DNA of 64,000 nt from Paenibacillus_E qinlingensis (lineage in GTDB: Bacteria > Bacillota > Bacilli > Paenibacillales > NBRC-103111), in NCBI RefSeq assembly GCF_028746185.1, contig NZ_JAQIVH010000040.1, positions 1 to 64,000 of the forward strand, given 5' to 3'. Below are positions 7,609 to 16,150 of this stretch, piece after piece (within the stretch, counting starts at the first letter, position 1; every line of letters starts with the position of its first letter). Under the pieces are notes generated by a model, which was not told the DNA's origin, made no database searches, and worked only from the letters and a program-made list of their open reading frames with translations. Position numbers and translations under genes: made by a program.

Positions 7609-9222
7609 CTACTTCTTGTTCAATTTATCATGAATCGCCTTGCCTTCTTTGGTAAACCAATCCTGCGAAGCTTTGATAACATCTTGTCTGCCAGCCGCGT
7701 CAGCCTTTTTGAAATACTCATCCAGTGCAGTAAGCGGCAATGCGCCATTGATGATTTTGGCGACGTACTCATTTCTCAGGTCGATCAACGCTCTCCCCTT
7801 GGCAAGTTCGACTTCCGTCTGGGGTCTGTATTGGTTGATATTGAATGCAGTCAGCTGCGCACCTGCTTGCGCAAAGCTCTTCATAGCTGGCTCATATCCG
7901 CCAAGCAATGCGTTAGGCAACCAAATGTCTGGAGTGTTCCACATTCTGTAGTACAGTTTATAGATGATTTGATCATAGGCAGGTTTCTTCGGAGTCAGTG
8001 CGCCATTGACCATGTCATAGTGAACGCCTTCTTTACCGAAATTCACAAACTTCTGCAAATCCTTATCTTTCAAATAGGTGTTCAATAGATCCACAGCTTC
8101 ATTCGCATTTTTCGAACTTTTTGGAATGATATAGAAGTTGGATACAGGCGCAGGCATCGTATAGCCTTTCTGTCCATCTTTTCCTTCTACTGTTGGCAAG
8201 AAGCTTAACTTCGCATTAGCATCTGTTTTACTTAAACCTGCTTGGTAGGTTGCAGGATCCCAGTAGCCTGCATACACGGCTGCTGCTTTCCCCGCTGACA
8301 TCTTCTCCGTCACTTGCTGTGTTTTGTTGAATAGGTACTCATTGTCAATCAAGCCTTCTTTGTAGAGCTTATTCAGGTAGGTCAGCAAATCCTTCAGATT
8401 CACATCCTGCGCATCAACCAGCTTGCCATCCTTAACAATGAAAGGGACAGCGAGGTTATTGATGCCGGACATTCCGAAAGCGGCGGTAATGACATCTAGC
8501 CCATCAAGTGGATTCCCGTTATTGCCAGCTGCTGCTACGTAAGGGATGGTTCCCTTTCCGCTTGGATCTTTGTCCTTCATCGTTTTTAAGAAGGTATATA
8601 ACTCGTCGAGGTTTTTAGGTGCTTTCAGACCCAGCTTATCCATCCAATCTTGTCTAGCTAGAAATCCTGCACCAAGATCTACATTTTCAAATTTTTGAAA
8701 AGGAGGGACAGGAATGGCATATTTCTTCCCTTCCAGGGATACAGCCGTCCATGCATTCTCGGTCACTAATTTACCGACCTCACTGCCGAATTGCTTAATC
8801 GCATCGTCCACTGGCAGGAGAGCTCCCTGTGCGCTGAAACGTTTGAAAATATTGAGATCACTCGTATAAATCAGATCATACACATCACCAGAAGCAAACA
8901 TCAAATTGTACGTATCCAATTGATTCGCTGCCGGAATGACGTTCCATTCTATATTGGTGTAACCCGTTTTCTCTTTGATCATGTTCAAAAATTGATTATC
9001 GTTTGCGCTTGCTCCTTGCTCGTAGCCCTTGACTCCTGCATTATCGGGAACGGCGATTCTAATTTTGGCCGCTTTATTCAGCTTCGGTCCCTGGGTAGCA
9101 GTCGCCTCTTTCGTTTCCTTGCTTTCTGGCGTCTTTTCATTACTGCAACCAGCAAGAGATACCGAGGCTGCAAGTGCAACTAGTAACGTTGTCGTGGACC
9201 ATTTGTTTAATCTTTTCCGCAT
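7609..9222 (-). CDS. ABC importer substrate-binding lipoprotein (YtcQ/LplA type)
   Basis: A 537-residue solute-binding lipoprotein. The signal peptide carries the lipobox LAGC with the lipidated Cys26; a flexible KTPESKETKE linker follows, then a large family-1 binding fold. The start chosen is the ATG at 9222, preceded by AAGGGGG at suitable spacing; an upstream in-frame TTG would overlap that site. It binds an oligosaccharide outside the membrane and delivers it to the two permeases just upstream. Last gene of the regulator-kinase-permease-permease-lipoprotein cassette, with a terminator 17 bases after its stop. The ligand is unknown. Confidence 0.9.
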   Translation of the reverse strand: MRKRLNKWSTTTLLVALAASVSLAGCSNEKTPESKETKEATATQGPKLNKAAKIRIAVPDNAGVKGYEQGASANDNQFLNMIKEKTGYTNIEWNVIPAANQLDTYNLMFASGDVYDLIYTSDLNIFKRFSAQGALLPVDDAIKQFGSEVGKLVTENAWTAVSLEGKKYAIPVPPFQKFENVDLGAGFLARQDWMDKLGLKAPKNLDELYTFLKTMKDKDPSGKGTIPYVAAAGNNGNPLDGLDVITAAFGMSGINNLAVPFIVKDGKLVDAQDVNLKDLLTYLNKLYKEGLIDNEYLFNKTQQVTEKMSAGKAAAVYAGYWDPATYQAGLSKTDANAKLSFLPTVEGKDGQKGYTMPAPVSNFYIIPKSSKNANEAVDLLNTYLKDKDLQKFVNFGKEGVHYDMVNGALTPKKPAYDQIIYKLYYRMWNTPDIWLPNALLGGYEPAMKSFAQAGAQLTAFNINQYRPQTEVELAKGRALIDLRNEYVAKIINGALPLTALDEYFKKADAAGRQDVIKASQDWFTKEGKAIHDKLNKK

Positions 9223-9248
9223 ATTTATTTCCCCCTTCAAATATGTAG

Positions 9249-10124
9249 CTATTGTTTAACAGCACCTAGCGTTAAGCCTGTGACAAAATACTTTTGTAGA
9301 AAAGGATAAACGAGCAGGATCGGTATCGAAGAAACAAAGATGGCTGCGGCTCTGAATGTCTCCGATGCGATATTGGCCAATTGCTCAGGGTTTTCCAAAC
9401 CATTCTTATTGGCAGCGGCCACTACGTTTTGCAAAAATAAAGGCAGAACCTGAACCTCTTTTTTCGTTAAATACATTAAAGGGTCCATGTAATTGTTCCA
9501 AATTCCTACTGCGCTGAAAATTGCAATTGTCGCTAGCAAAGGCTTGGAGATCGGAAGCATGATGCGGAATAGGATGGTAAGATTGCCCGCTCCATCAATT
9601 CTCGCTGATTCCTCAAGGCTATAGGGCAGAGACTCAAAGTAATTTCGTACCAGAATGAGGTTGAAAGCGCTCACCATCCCAGGAATAATAAGTACCCACA
9701 GATGGTTAATTAATCCGGTATTTTTAATGACCATATAGGTAGGGATCATTCCCCCGTTGAACAGCATTGTGAACACATACAGAATATTGATCGCTTTGCG
9801 GCCTACCAAATCCCTTTTCGCAATGGCATACCCCACACAAGCTGTAAAGAACACTTGAATGGCTGTACCCAGAACGGCGACGAACAAGCTGTTCGTAAAC
9901 GCGGTACGAAAATCAATGCCTGATAATAACACTTGGTAAGCTTTTAACTGAAAGCCCATTGGCCATAAGCTAACCTGACCGCTGACGACATAAGCTTCCT
10001 CACTAACCGATTTCGCTAACAGTGTGATAAACGGTAGGACGCAAATGAGACCTACTGTTATCAACAATGTGTAATTAACAACCGTAAATACCTTTTCCCC
10101 GGTCTTCATCCTCTTGTCGAACAA
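9249..10124 (-). CDS. ABC importer permease (YtcP/LplC type)
   Basis: A 291-residue BPD_transp_1 permease with about six TM segments and the EAA-loop signature ESARIDGAG...P near residue 190, which docks the ATPase. The start appears to be TTG at 10124, with GAGGAG nine bases upstream; the ATG six codons later has AGAGG directly abutting it and is a worse choice. The C-terminus (GLTLGAVKQ) is family-typical. It pairs with the next permease upstream. No ATPase gene is present in the cassette, as is usual for this group, which shares an MsmX-like ATPase encoded elsewhere. Confidence 0.9.
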   Translation of the reverse strand: MFDKRMKTGEKVFTVVNYTLLITVGLICVLPFITLLAKSVSEEAYVVSGQVSLWPMGFQLKAYQVLLSGIDFRTAFTNSLFVAVLGTAIQVFFTACVGYAIAKRDLVGRKAINILYVFTMLFNGGMIPTYMVIKNTGLINHLWVLIIPGMVSAFNLILVRNYFESLPYSLEESARIDGAGNLTILFRIMLPISKPLLATIAIFSAVGIWNNYMDPLMYLTKKEVQVLPLFLQNVVAAANKNGLENPEQLANIASETFRAAAIFVSSIPILLVYPFLQKYFVTGLTLGAVKQ

Positions 10125-10151
10125 AGCTATTTGCTCCTCTCTGCTGCTTAT

Positions 10152-11120
10152 TTACCATATCCCTCGGTTCGAATACTTGCGACTAATCTTATTGGCCGTA
10201 ACCATTAAGGTAAATCCAATAACGGATACAAACAAACCGACTGCGGTTGTATAGCTGTAACTGCCGTTCTGAATCCCTTCGCGGTATACATAGGTTCCGA
10301 TGACATCCCCAACATTGTATACAAGGGGATTGTACAGCAGTAGCACCTGTTCTGTATCGCTGCCCAATAAGGTAGATACCCTTAGAATAATAATGAAGAC
10401 GATCGTGCTCGATATGCCCGGGAGCGTAATATGCCACGTTTGTCTAAGCTTACCTGCACCATCAACGCTGGAAGCGGCATACAGATCAGGATCAATGGAT
10501 GTTAAAGCGGCCAAGTAAATGATGGCGCTCCAACCCGTTTCTTTCCACGCCGTTGATGCGACGAGCACGCTTCGGAAGTAACTATCGTCGCCAAGGAACG
10601 AAATCGGCGAGATATCGAATGCCTTCAGAATGCCATTGATAATGCCTGTACTTGGGGACAGGATATCCACGAAAATTCCTGCAATAACGACCCACGATAG
10701 AAAATGTGGCAGGTAGGTGAGCGTTTGCGTCATACGTTTAACAAAGCCCGTCCTGACTTCATTCAATAGCAGCGCCAAGATAATAGGCAGAGGAAACTGA
10801 AAAATAAATTTGAACAGATTGATCAGCATCGTATTGCTCAACACGCTAAAAAATTTAGGATCGCTCAACAATGTTCGAAAATGAGCCAGCCCTACCCACT
10901 TGCTATCCAGTATGCCGTCGAATACCCGATAGTTCTTAAATGCAATGACGATCCCCAGCATTGGGACGTAACTGTAAACCAAAAGCACCAGTAAGGGGAT
11001 CGAAATAATCAGATATAAATCTAGATTATGTACGATTCTTGCCTTCAGGCGATTTTTTGTCTTGGGGATCACACCTGCGTCTAGAGATTTAATCGCATGG
11101 GAGGGTGTAATCTTTGCCAT
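10152..11120 (-). CDS. ABC importer permease (YteP/LplB type)
   Basis: A 322-residue permease with six TM segments after a cytoplasmic N-terminal tail of about 30 residues. The EAA loop reads SSVDGAGKLRQTWHITLPG, and the protein ends SRKYSNRGIW as its relatives do. GAGGTGATGAA precedes the ATG. It is the first transporter gene after the kinase gene and has its own upstream control region (11142-11223) that is nearly duplicated ahead of the giant glycosidase gene, implying co-regulation of import with extracellular degradation. Confidence 0.9.
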   Translation of the reverse strand: MAKITPSHAIKSLDAGVIPKTKNRLKARIVHNLDLYLIISIPLLVLLVYSYVPMLGIVIAFKNYRVFDGILDSKWVGLAHFRTLLSDPKFFSVLSNTMLINLFKFIFQFPLPIILALLLNEVRTGFVKRMTQTLTYLPHFLSWVVIAGIFVDILSPSTGIINGILKAFDISPISFLGDDSYFRSVLVASTAWKETGWSAIIYLAALTSIDPDLYAASSVDGAGKLRQTWHITLPGISSTIVFIIILRVSTLLGSDTEQVLLLYNPLVYNVGDVIGTYVYREGIQNGSYSYTTAVGLFVSVIGFTLMVTANKISRKYSNRGIW

Positions 11121-11141
11121 TTCATCACCTCAACTCCTTGT

Positions 11142-11223
11142 TGTATAGCTTTATTTTACGTAAATGTACCTATCAGCCACAACAGGACAGAAGTAAGATA
11201 TCACTGACAAAAATACGGATTAT
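11142..11223 (-). promoter_or_regulatory. Putative promoter/operator shared with the glycosidase gene
   Basis: Segment 11178-11223 matches 21270-21315 at 41 of 46 positions, including 25 consecutive identical bases (11178-11202). On the minus strand a -10-like TATACA (11142-11147) lies 30 bases beyond this block and has no good -35, as expected for an activator-dependent promoter. The 21234-21239 hexamer CATACC is at the same distance in the other copy. It spans the kinase stop codon. Confidence 0.65.
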
Positions 11224-12998
11224 ACGCTCCCCGAAGTCTTTAACTTTGCAACTGCTCGACAGCCATTGCCTGGTTCACTGTAAAACTGTAAACCGCATTC
11301 CTCACCATAATAGACTTGTATACGCTGATGTACGTTCTTCACGCCGTACCCTCTACTCTCCGTTTCAAACAGCTCCTTAAGCCTCTCTGCCGTTATCCCG
11401 ACGCCATCATCGATAACCTCCAAATACATATAGGCACCTTCCTGGTAAGCACGGACCACGATGGTCCCAGCCCTCCCTTTTTTGGGCCTGATACCATGAA
11501 TAACGGCATTTTCAACCAGTGGCTGCAAAATCATTTTGATCATAATCTTCTCTTCCAGACCCTCTTCGACATCCGTTATGAACTGCATGGCTCCCCGATA
11601 GCGATAATTGATGATCTGCATATACTTGCTGACCTCCATTACCTCTTCTGCAACAGAGATATGCTCCTTGCCTTCGTTCAAACTCAACCTCAAAAACTTA
11701 GCAAGTGATTCGGTTAATTCTGCGATTTCTTTCGCGTCTATTCGTAGGGCGCTCCATTGAATAATATCCAACGTGTTATACAAAAAGTGCGGGTTGATTT
11801 GCGCATACAGCAGTTTCATCTCCGCATCTTGTTTGCTAATTTGGGCCTGATACACCTCTTCAATGAGAGCTTTAATTCGCGTGCTCATCTTGTTAAAAGA
11901 ACGCTGCAATCTTGCATATTCATCATTTCCTCGGATATTATCTTCTGTCTCAAAGCTACCTTTTTCTGCATGTTTAATAAGCTTCACTAGCTTTTTCAAC
12001 CTTTTGGTAATGCTTCCTGAAATAATGAAGGCAGTAATGATCGCGATAATCGAGACTACCCCCGCCAAGCCGAGCATAAAGTTCTGAATCCACCTACTGT
12101 TCATCCCCAGATGCTTCTCCGTCATGAGCAAGGCAATTTGCCATTCCAGACCTTTCGCCTTGCTGAAAACAGCATAATTGGTTCTCTCCGCAGGTCCGAA
12201 ACTGACAATCCCCTCATCCTCTTCCGGCAAAGACTTCAAAAAGAGGTCGCTAACACCGCTTCCCCCTGCCAGTAATTGTGTAGCTCCAATTCGCTTGTTA
12301 GGAGACATGACCATTGTTTCCGCCCCATCTGGAAGCCGAATATCATTTAGAATTTGCCAGATAAATTTGGCATCGAGCTCGACCATCACATAGCCAAGCA
12401 CGTGCTGAAATCGGTTGATATCCTTGATCTCTTTTATAAAGAGAACTTCATCCCCCTGAACGATACTTAAATGTTCCACGTCGCTTGCATAGAACCACTT
12501 TTCTTTGATTCTGCCTTCCAAAAGTGGCTGTAGACCAGCTTCAAGTTGAAGCTGATCTATGCCAAAAAAATTAGGGCTAGCCGAGACAAAAGTTGGGTTG
12601 CCTTTCATAAAATAGCTAACCTTGAGCACATTGCTCTTGCCTACGTAATTGCTCACATTTTTGTTAAGCAGATTGAAGAAATCAATCACTTCCCCTGAAG
12701 TCAAAGCTCGCTCAGAAACCGTTCTTAGAATGAGTTGAATATCATAATTGCTTTGCGTCAAATCGGCAATGTTATAGGCGGTTTCAATGCCAAAGGCTAT
12801 GTTCTTCTCTGCCTGCTTCAGGGTTTCCAAATATGCCTTGCCTGTCTGTTCAACCACTGATTTATGAATCGTAATATAGGAGAAATAGACCAACACCATA
12901 ACCGGAATAATAATTAGAATTAAATAGGAAATAACCAGTTTGGTCCGTAAGTTGATGTTATAGTAGATGCCACTGAGCTTGTTTAACACTTTTCTCAT
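11220..12998 (-). CDS. YesM-type sensor histidine kinase
   Basis: A 592-residue membrane kinase with TM1 near 21-43, an extracellular sensor (about 44-300), TM2 near 307-328, HAMP, His_kinase with His404 in INPHFLYNTLD, and HATPase_c (VENAVIHG; DDGVGIT; GYGVKNVHQR). Its start overlaps the YesN stop by four bases (ATGA), so regulator precedes kinase here, the reverse of the cassette at 33250-36625. It probably senses the sugar imported by the downstream transporter. The control region for that transporter begins at this gene's stop codon. Confidence 0.92.
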   Translation of the reverse strand: MRKVLNKLSGIYYNINLRTKLVISYLILIIIPVMVLVYFSYITIHKSVVEQTGKAYLETLKQAEKNIAFGIETAYNIADLTQSNYDIQLILRTVSERALTSGEVIDFFNLLNKNVSNYVGKSNVLKVSYFMKGNPTFVSASPNFFGIDQLQLEAGLQPLLEGRIKEKWFYASDVEHLSIVQGDEVLFIKEIKDINRFQHVLGYVMVELDAKFIWQILNDIRLPDGAETMVMSPNKRIGATQLLAGGSGVSDLFLKSLPEEDEGIVSFGPAERTNYAVFSKAKGLEWQIALLMTEKHLGMNSRWIQNFMLGLAGVVSIIAIITAFIISGSITKRLKKLVKLIKHAEKGSFETEDNIRGNDEYARLQRSFNKMSTRIKALIEEVYQAQISKQDAEMKLLYAQINPHFLYNTLDIIQWSALRIDAKEIAELTESLAKFLRLSLNEGKEHISVAEEVMEVSKYMQIINYRYRGAMQFITDVEEGLEEKIMIKMILQPLVENAVIHGIRPKKGRAGTIVVRAYQEGAYMYLEVIDDGVGITAERLKELFETESRGYGVKNVHQRIQVYYGEECGLQFYSEPGNGCRAVAKLKTSGSV

Positions 12999-14089
12999 AG
13001 CATTTTCTCCCGATATTCCATAGGGTTGACGCCCACCACTTTTTTGAAAATTTTGGTAAAATAGTGTGTGTCCTGATAGCCGACCTGATTGGCTACTTCA
13101 TATATTTTAATGGAGGCATCCTTGAGCAGTTCCTGGGCCTTTTTTAAACGCACATGCGTGATATAATCGTTAATCGTGTGCCCTGTTTCTTTTTTGAATA
13201 ACGTTTGGAGATGCCCAGGAGACATGAATACTTCTGCCGCCAGCTGCCCAATGGTCAGATTCTGATAGTAAATTTTATGAATAATACCCTCAACATCTCG
13301 AATAATTCGTCGGGACTTGCCCTTTCGCAACTCATTGGAAGCCATCTCCAAATAGATCAGCTTTTCGAGTACAAACAACTCGATTTGCTGAGGGCTCTGC
13401 ATCGTTCTGAATTGGTGCAAGGACTCTTTCACCTCTTGCGCAATAGCAGAATCTACAAGCACGGATGCTTTGCGTATCGCTTTAATCAATAGCTCACTGC
13501 ATATGGTCGTTAGGAACAGCATGCTTTCCATTTTCAATTGCCGAATCGTAATAAAGAGCTGCTGGACCTCAGTCGTTAGTCCGTCTGTTTGCCCTGTGGA
13601 GCACAATCCTACAATCTTCTCTATGGAATCCACAATAACCGGCAATCCCGTAGATGAGATGCTGCCTGAATAATATTGGCTAACATCGTCCTTCAATTGC
13701 TTCTCGGCTCTTTCTTTATCCAACTTAGCGACAACTTTGGCTACTACCTGCTTTAATTCCTCTCGATTAAAAGGTTTCAATATATAATCAATCGCGTCCA
13801 ATTTAATTGAAGCCTTCACATACTGAATGTCTTGATGAGCGCTTATCATGATCACCATTACCGCAGGCTGCTCCTGTTTCAACTTGTCTACAAATTGAAT
13901 GCCGTCCATCACTGGCATCACAACATCCGTAATCACGATATTTGGCCGCAGGTCACGGGCAACGAGCAGAGCTTCCGCCCCGTCTTCCGCTTCCCCCGTA
14001 ATCTCGATACCCAGACTATCCCAATCGATGAGATCTCGCAGGCCTTCCCTCGAAATATAATCGTCGTCGACAAGCATCATTGTATACAT
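12995..14089 (-). CDS. YesN-type response regulator, AraC-family output
   Basis: This 364-residue protein has a receiver (1-120, Asp55 in VITDVVMPVMDG), a connector, and an AraC HTH pair at the C-terminus (about 265-364). The start at 14089 (MYTMMLVDDD) is preceded by AAGGAGG at nine bases; a start 23 codons upstream has no ribosome site and would add unrelated sequence. It is a shorter version than the 533-539-residue YesN proteins elsewhere in the window. First gene of the importer operon and the best candidate activator of the duplicated control element at 11142-11223 and 21234-21315. Confidence 0.9.
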   Translation of the reverse strand: MYTMMLVDDDYISREGLRDLIDWDSLGIEITGEAEDGAEALLVARDLRPNIVITDVVMPVMDGIQFVDKLKQEQPAVMVIMISAHQDIQYVKASIKLDAIDYILKPFNREELKQVVAKVVAKLDKERAEKQLKDDVSQYYSGSISSTGLPVIVDSIEKIVGLCSTGQTDGLTTEVQQLFITIRQLKMESMLFLTTICSELLIKAIRKASVLVDSAIAQEVKESLHQFRTMQSPQQIELFVLEKLIYLEMASNELRKGKSRRIIRDVEGIIHKIYYQNLTIGQLAAEVFMSPGHLQTLFKKETGHTINDYITHVRLKKAQELLKDASIKIYEVANQVGYQDTHYFTKIFKKVVGVNPMEYREKML

Positions 14090-14209
14090 GGGCAGGGACC
14101 TCCTTGGCAATTTGAGAGCGTTCTCTACATTGTATCTTACTGCGATCGAATTGCTCAATCAGAATGTAGAGTATTCACATGTTCATAAGACTCTTGGTGC
14201 AAATTCCAC

Positions 14210-16027
14210 TTACTCATTCATAAAAGAAAGCTTAATTAACATGCGTTTCAGCATAACAGCCGCTTCCGCACGTGTCGCCGATTGTGAAGGTTGGATATTA
14301 TTCCCCTGATCCCCAATAAGGATGCCGAGTCCCAACATCTTGTAAATAGCGTCCTTCGACCAGTCGTTTAGTTGGTCCATATCTAACAGTTGAGCGAAAT
14401 TGGCAGGTGCATCGTAGTGATATCCTGTTAAGTGAAGTGCCCGATCCAGCATGACGGCGATTTCCTCCCGCGAAACAAATGAATCAGGATGGAATACTCC
14501 TCCATCATAGCCTTTAATCAGGCCGAAGGACACCGCAGTAAGGAGAGAACGAGAATACCATGCGGATGGTTCTACATCACGGAAAGTCATGCTATCACCT
14601 TTGTCCGGCAGGGCAAGCGCATTCGTTAGCAACTTAGCAAATTCGGCTCTGGTTATCGCATCGTCTGGACGAAATCTTCCCTCCGTATCCCCATTTATGA
14701 GCAAGCGGCCCGCCATGGTTTCAATATCTCCTTTAGACCAATGCCCGATCAAATCTGCAAATGTTCGGCTCCCCGTAATAAGCCCATAAGTACTATTTCC
14801 CATCCGGTGGATAAGTGCCATATAGGAGCCATCCGGTTGCTTGACGAACAAGGTTGGAACCGGGGCCAACGTGCCGTCTGCACGGAATAAAACCGCTGCG
14901 GATTTATCAGGATCCATATGCCCTGCAGGTAACGTACGAGCAGCAAACGCGCTTTCATAGTCATGCATCTCCGTTGCTTGACCGGAGGCATCTAGGATTG
15001 AAACGGAGAAGTCGACTGGCGCACCAGCTAGCGTAAAGCCTTCATCAGCAATAATTGTCCCCATCGCGTGAGCTTGTTCTTCTGACACGGGGGCAATCGT
15101 TATCGTGACCTTCGAACTCGCATCAAGTTTGAGTTGATCGATGGGCAGTTTATACATACCGACAGAGCTCGAAATGGCAAGAAAACCACTTCCCCCACTT
15201 TTAGATTGAATCGCTTGTAGAACCTCGGAGGGTACATCCACCGAAATGGATGCCGACTCCTGGGTTGGAACCATGATGACAAAAGTCGATTTTCCATTAG
15301 TTGAATGGATTTCTTTCAATACTTGCTCCACATTTAAAGCAACGCGTACAAGATTACCGGATTCGGCTGTGAGGCTAACTGCTTGTGCCGAAAATTGACT
15401 GGTTTGAGCGGGATCCGTGATAATGACTGCATCTGGGGCTAAAAGAGCCGGCTCTTTCCCAATCCCATCCGTATTAGGTACGTTTACACCACCTATATCC
15501 CCTACGTTGCCTGAACTGGATTCAGTTCGAATATTAGTCCGAAATGAAACTCCTGGGGATACGGCCACTTCCTGCAAACTGCGATTTGCAATTCTTAGCG
15601 ATTGCCAGATGACCTCAGACTCCCCTTCTTTTAGCACGTTAAAAGTAAGCTCAGCCATTCTTACGGTACCGTTTGTCAGCTGTTCATTGCCTTCCTTGGA
15701 CCAGGCAAGAATGATTGTCCCCTCACCACCATCAGGTTTTATCAGATTTCCGTTTGCAGCAGAATCTGCACGGATCAATTTAACTTTCTGAGGGTCATAA
15801 CGAAATATAGCTTCGAAGGCAAATAACTCCGAAACCTGAGCTGTCGCAGTTACCGTGAAACTGCCCCCTACCTCTGGTAGGCTTGTATTACCTGATAAGG
15901 TGTAAGCGGATGCCGTCGGTACCGAATTGGCATGAGCCTGTAATGGGGCTATGAGCATACACAGCAGCAAAAATATATATAAGGGAATCCTGCTTTTCCA
16001 ACACTTCAGATTATTAATTGCTATCAT
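14210..16027 (-). CDS. SLH-anchored cohesin-domain surface protein
   Basis: A 605-residue secreted protein: signal peptide (about 1-33, hydrophobic core then AHA-N), a cohesin-like domain (about 34-170, with FRYDPQKVKLIRA), a proline-rich linker, an unassigned beta-rich region (about 195-420), and three SLH domains (about 425-605; HWSKGDIETMAGRL, AWYSRSLLTAVSFGLI, DWSKDAIYKMLGLGIL). SLH domains bind pyruvylated cell-wall polymer. The start at 16027 has AAAGGAG seven bases ahead. It lies downstream of the dockerin-bearing glycosidase, across a terminator-like hairpin. Inference: a cell-wall anchor for dockerin enzymes. Cohesin-dockerin specificity cannot be judged from sequence alone. Confidence 0.85.
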   Translation of the reverse strand: MIAINNLKCWKSRIPLYIFLLLCMLIAPLQAHANSVPTASAYTLSGNTSLPEVGGSFTVTATAQVSELFAFEAIFRYDPQKVKLIRADSAANGNLIKPDGGEGTIILAWSKEGNEQLTNGTVRMAELTFNVLKEGESEVIWQSLRIANRSLQEVAVSPGVSFRTNIRTESSSGNVGDIGGVNVPNTDGIGKEPALLAPDAVIITDPAQTSQFSAQAVSLTAESGNLVRVALNVEQVLKEIHSTNGKSTFVIMVPTQESASISVDVPSEVLQAIQSKSGGSGFLAISSSVGMYKLPIDQLKLDASSKVTITIAPVSEEQAHAMGTIIADEGFTLAGAPVDFSVSILDASGQATEMHDYESAFAARTLPAGHMDPDKSAAVLFRADGTLAPVPTLFVKQPDGSYMALIHRMGNSTYGLITGSRTFADLIGHWSKGDIETMAGRLLINGDTEGRFRPDDAITRAEFAKLLTNALALPDKGDSMTFRDVEPSAWYSRSLLTAVSFGLIKGYDGGVFHPDSFVSREEIAVMLDRALHLTGYHYDAPANFAQLLDMDQLNDWSKDAIYKMLGLGILIGDQGNNIQPSQSATRAEAAVMLKRMLIKLSFMNE

Positions 16028-16097
16028 TTCTATGCTCCTTTGCACAAAATAAACGACTACGCCGTCCTTCGAGGTCGCCTCGCAGTGTTCATTGATA

Positions 16098-16144
16098 TAA
16101 AAGCTTCGGGAGATTTGGTGTAATAAAACCAATCTCCCGAAGCT
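16098..16144 (-). terminator. Strong hairpin between glycosidase and SLH-cohesin gene
   Basis: Stem AGCTTCGGGAGATT (16102-16115) pairs with AATCTCCCGAAGCT (16131-16144), extended by GGT/ACC with one bulged T; the minus-strand product runs into TTTTATAT. It starts seven bases after the glycosidase stop, so it may terminate or limit readthrough into the SLH-cohesin gene. Confidence 0.8.
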
Positions 16145-16150
16145 GGATAC

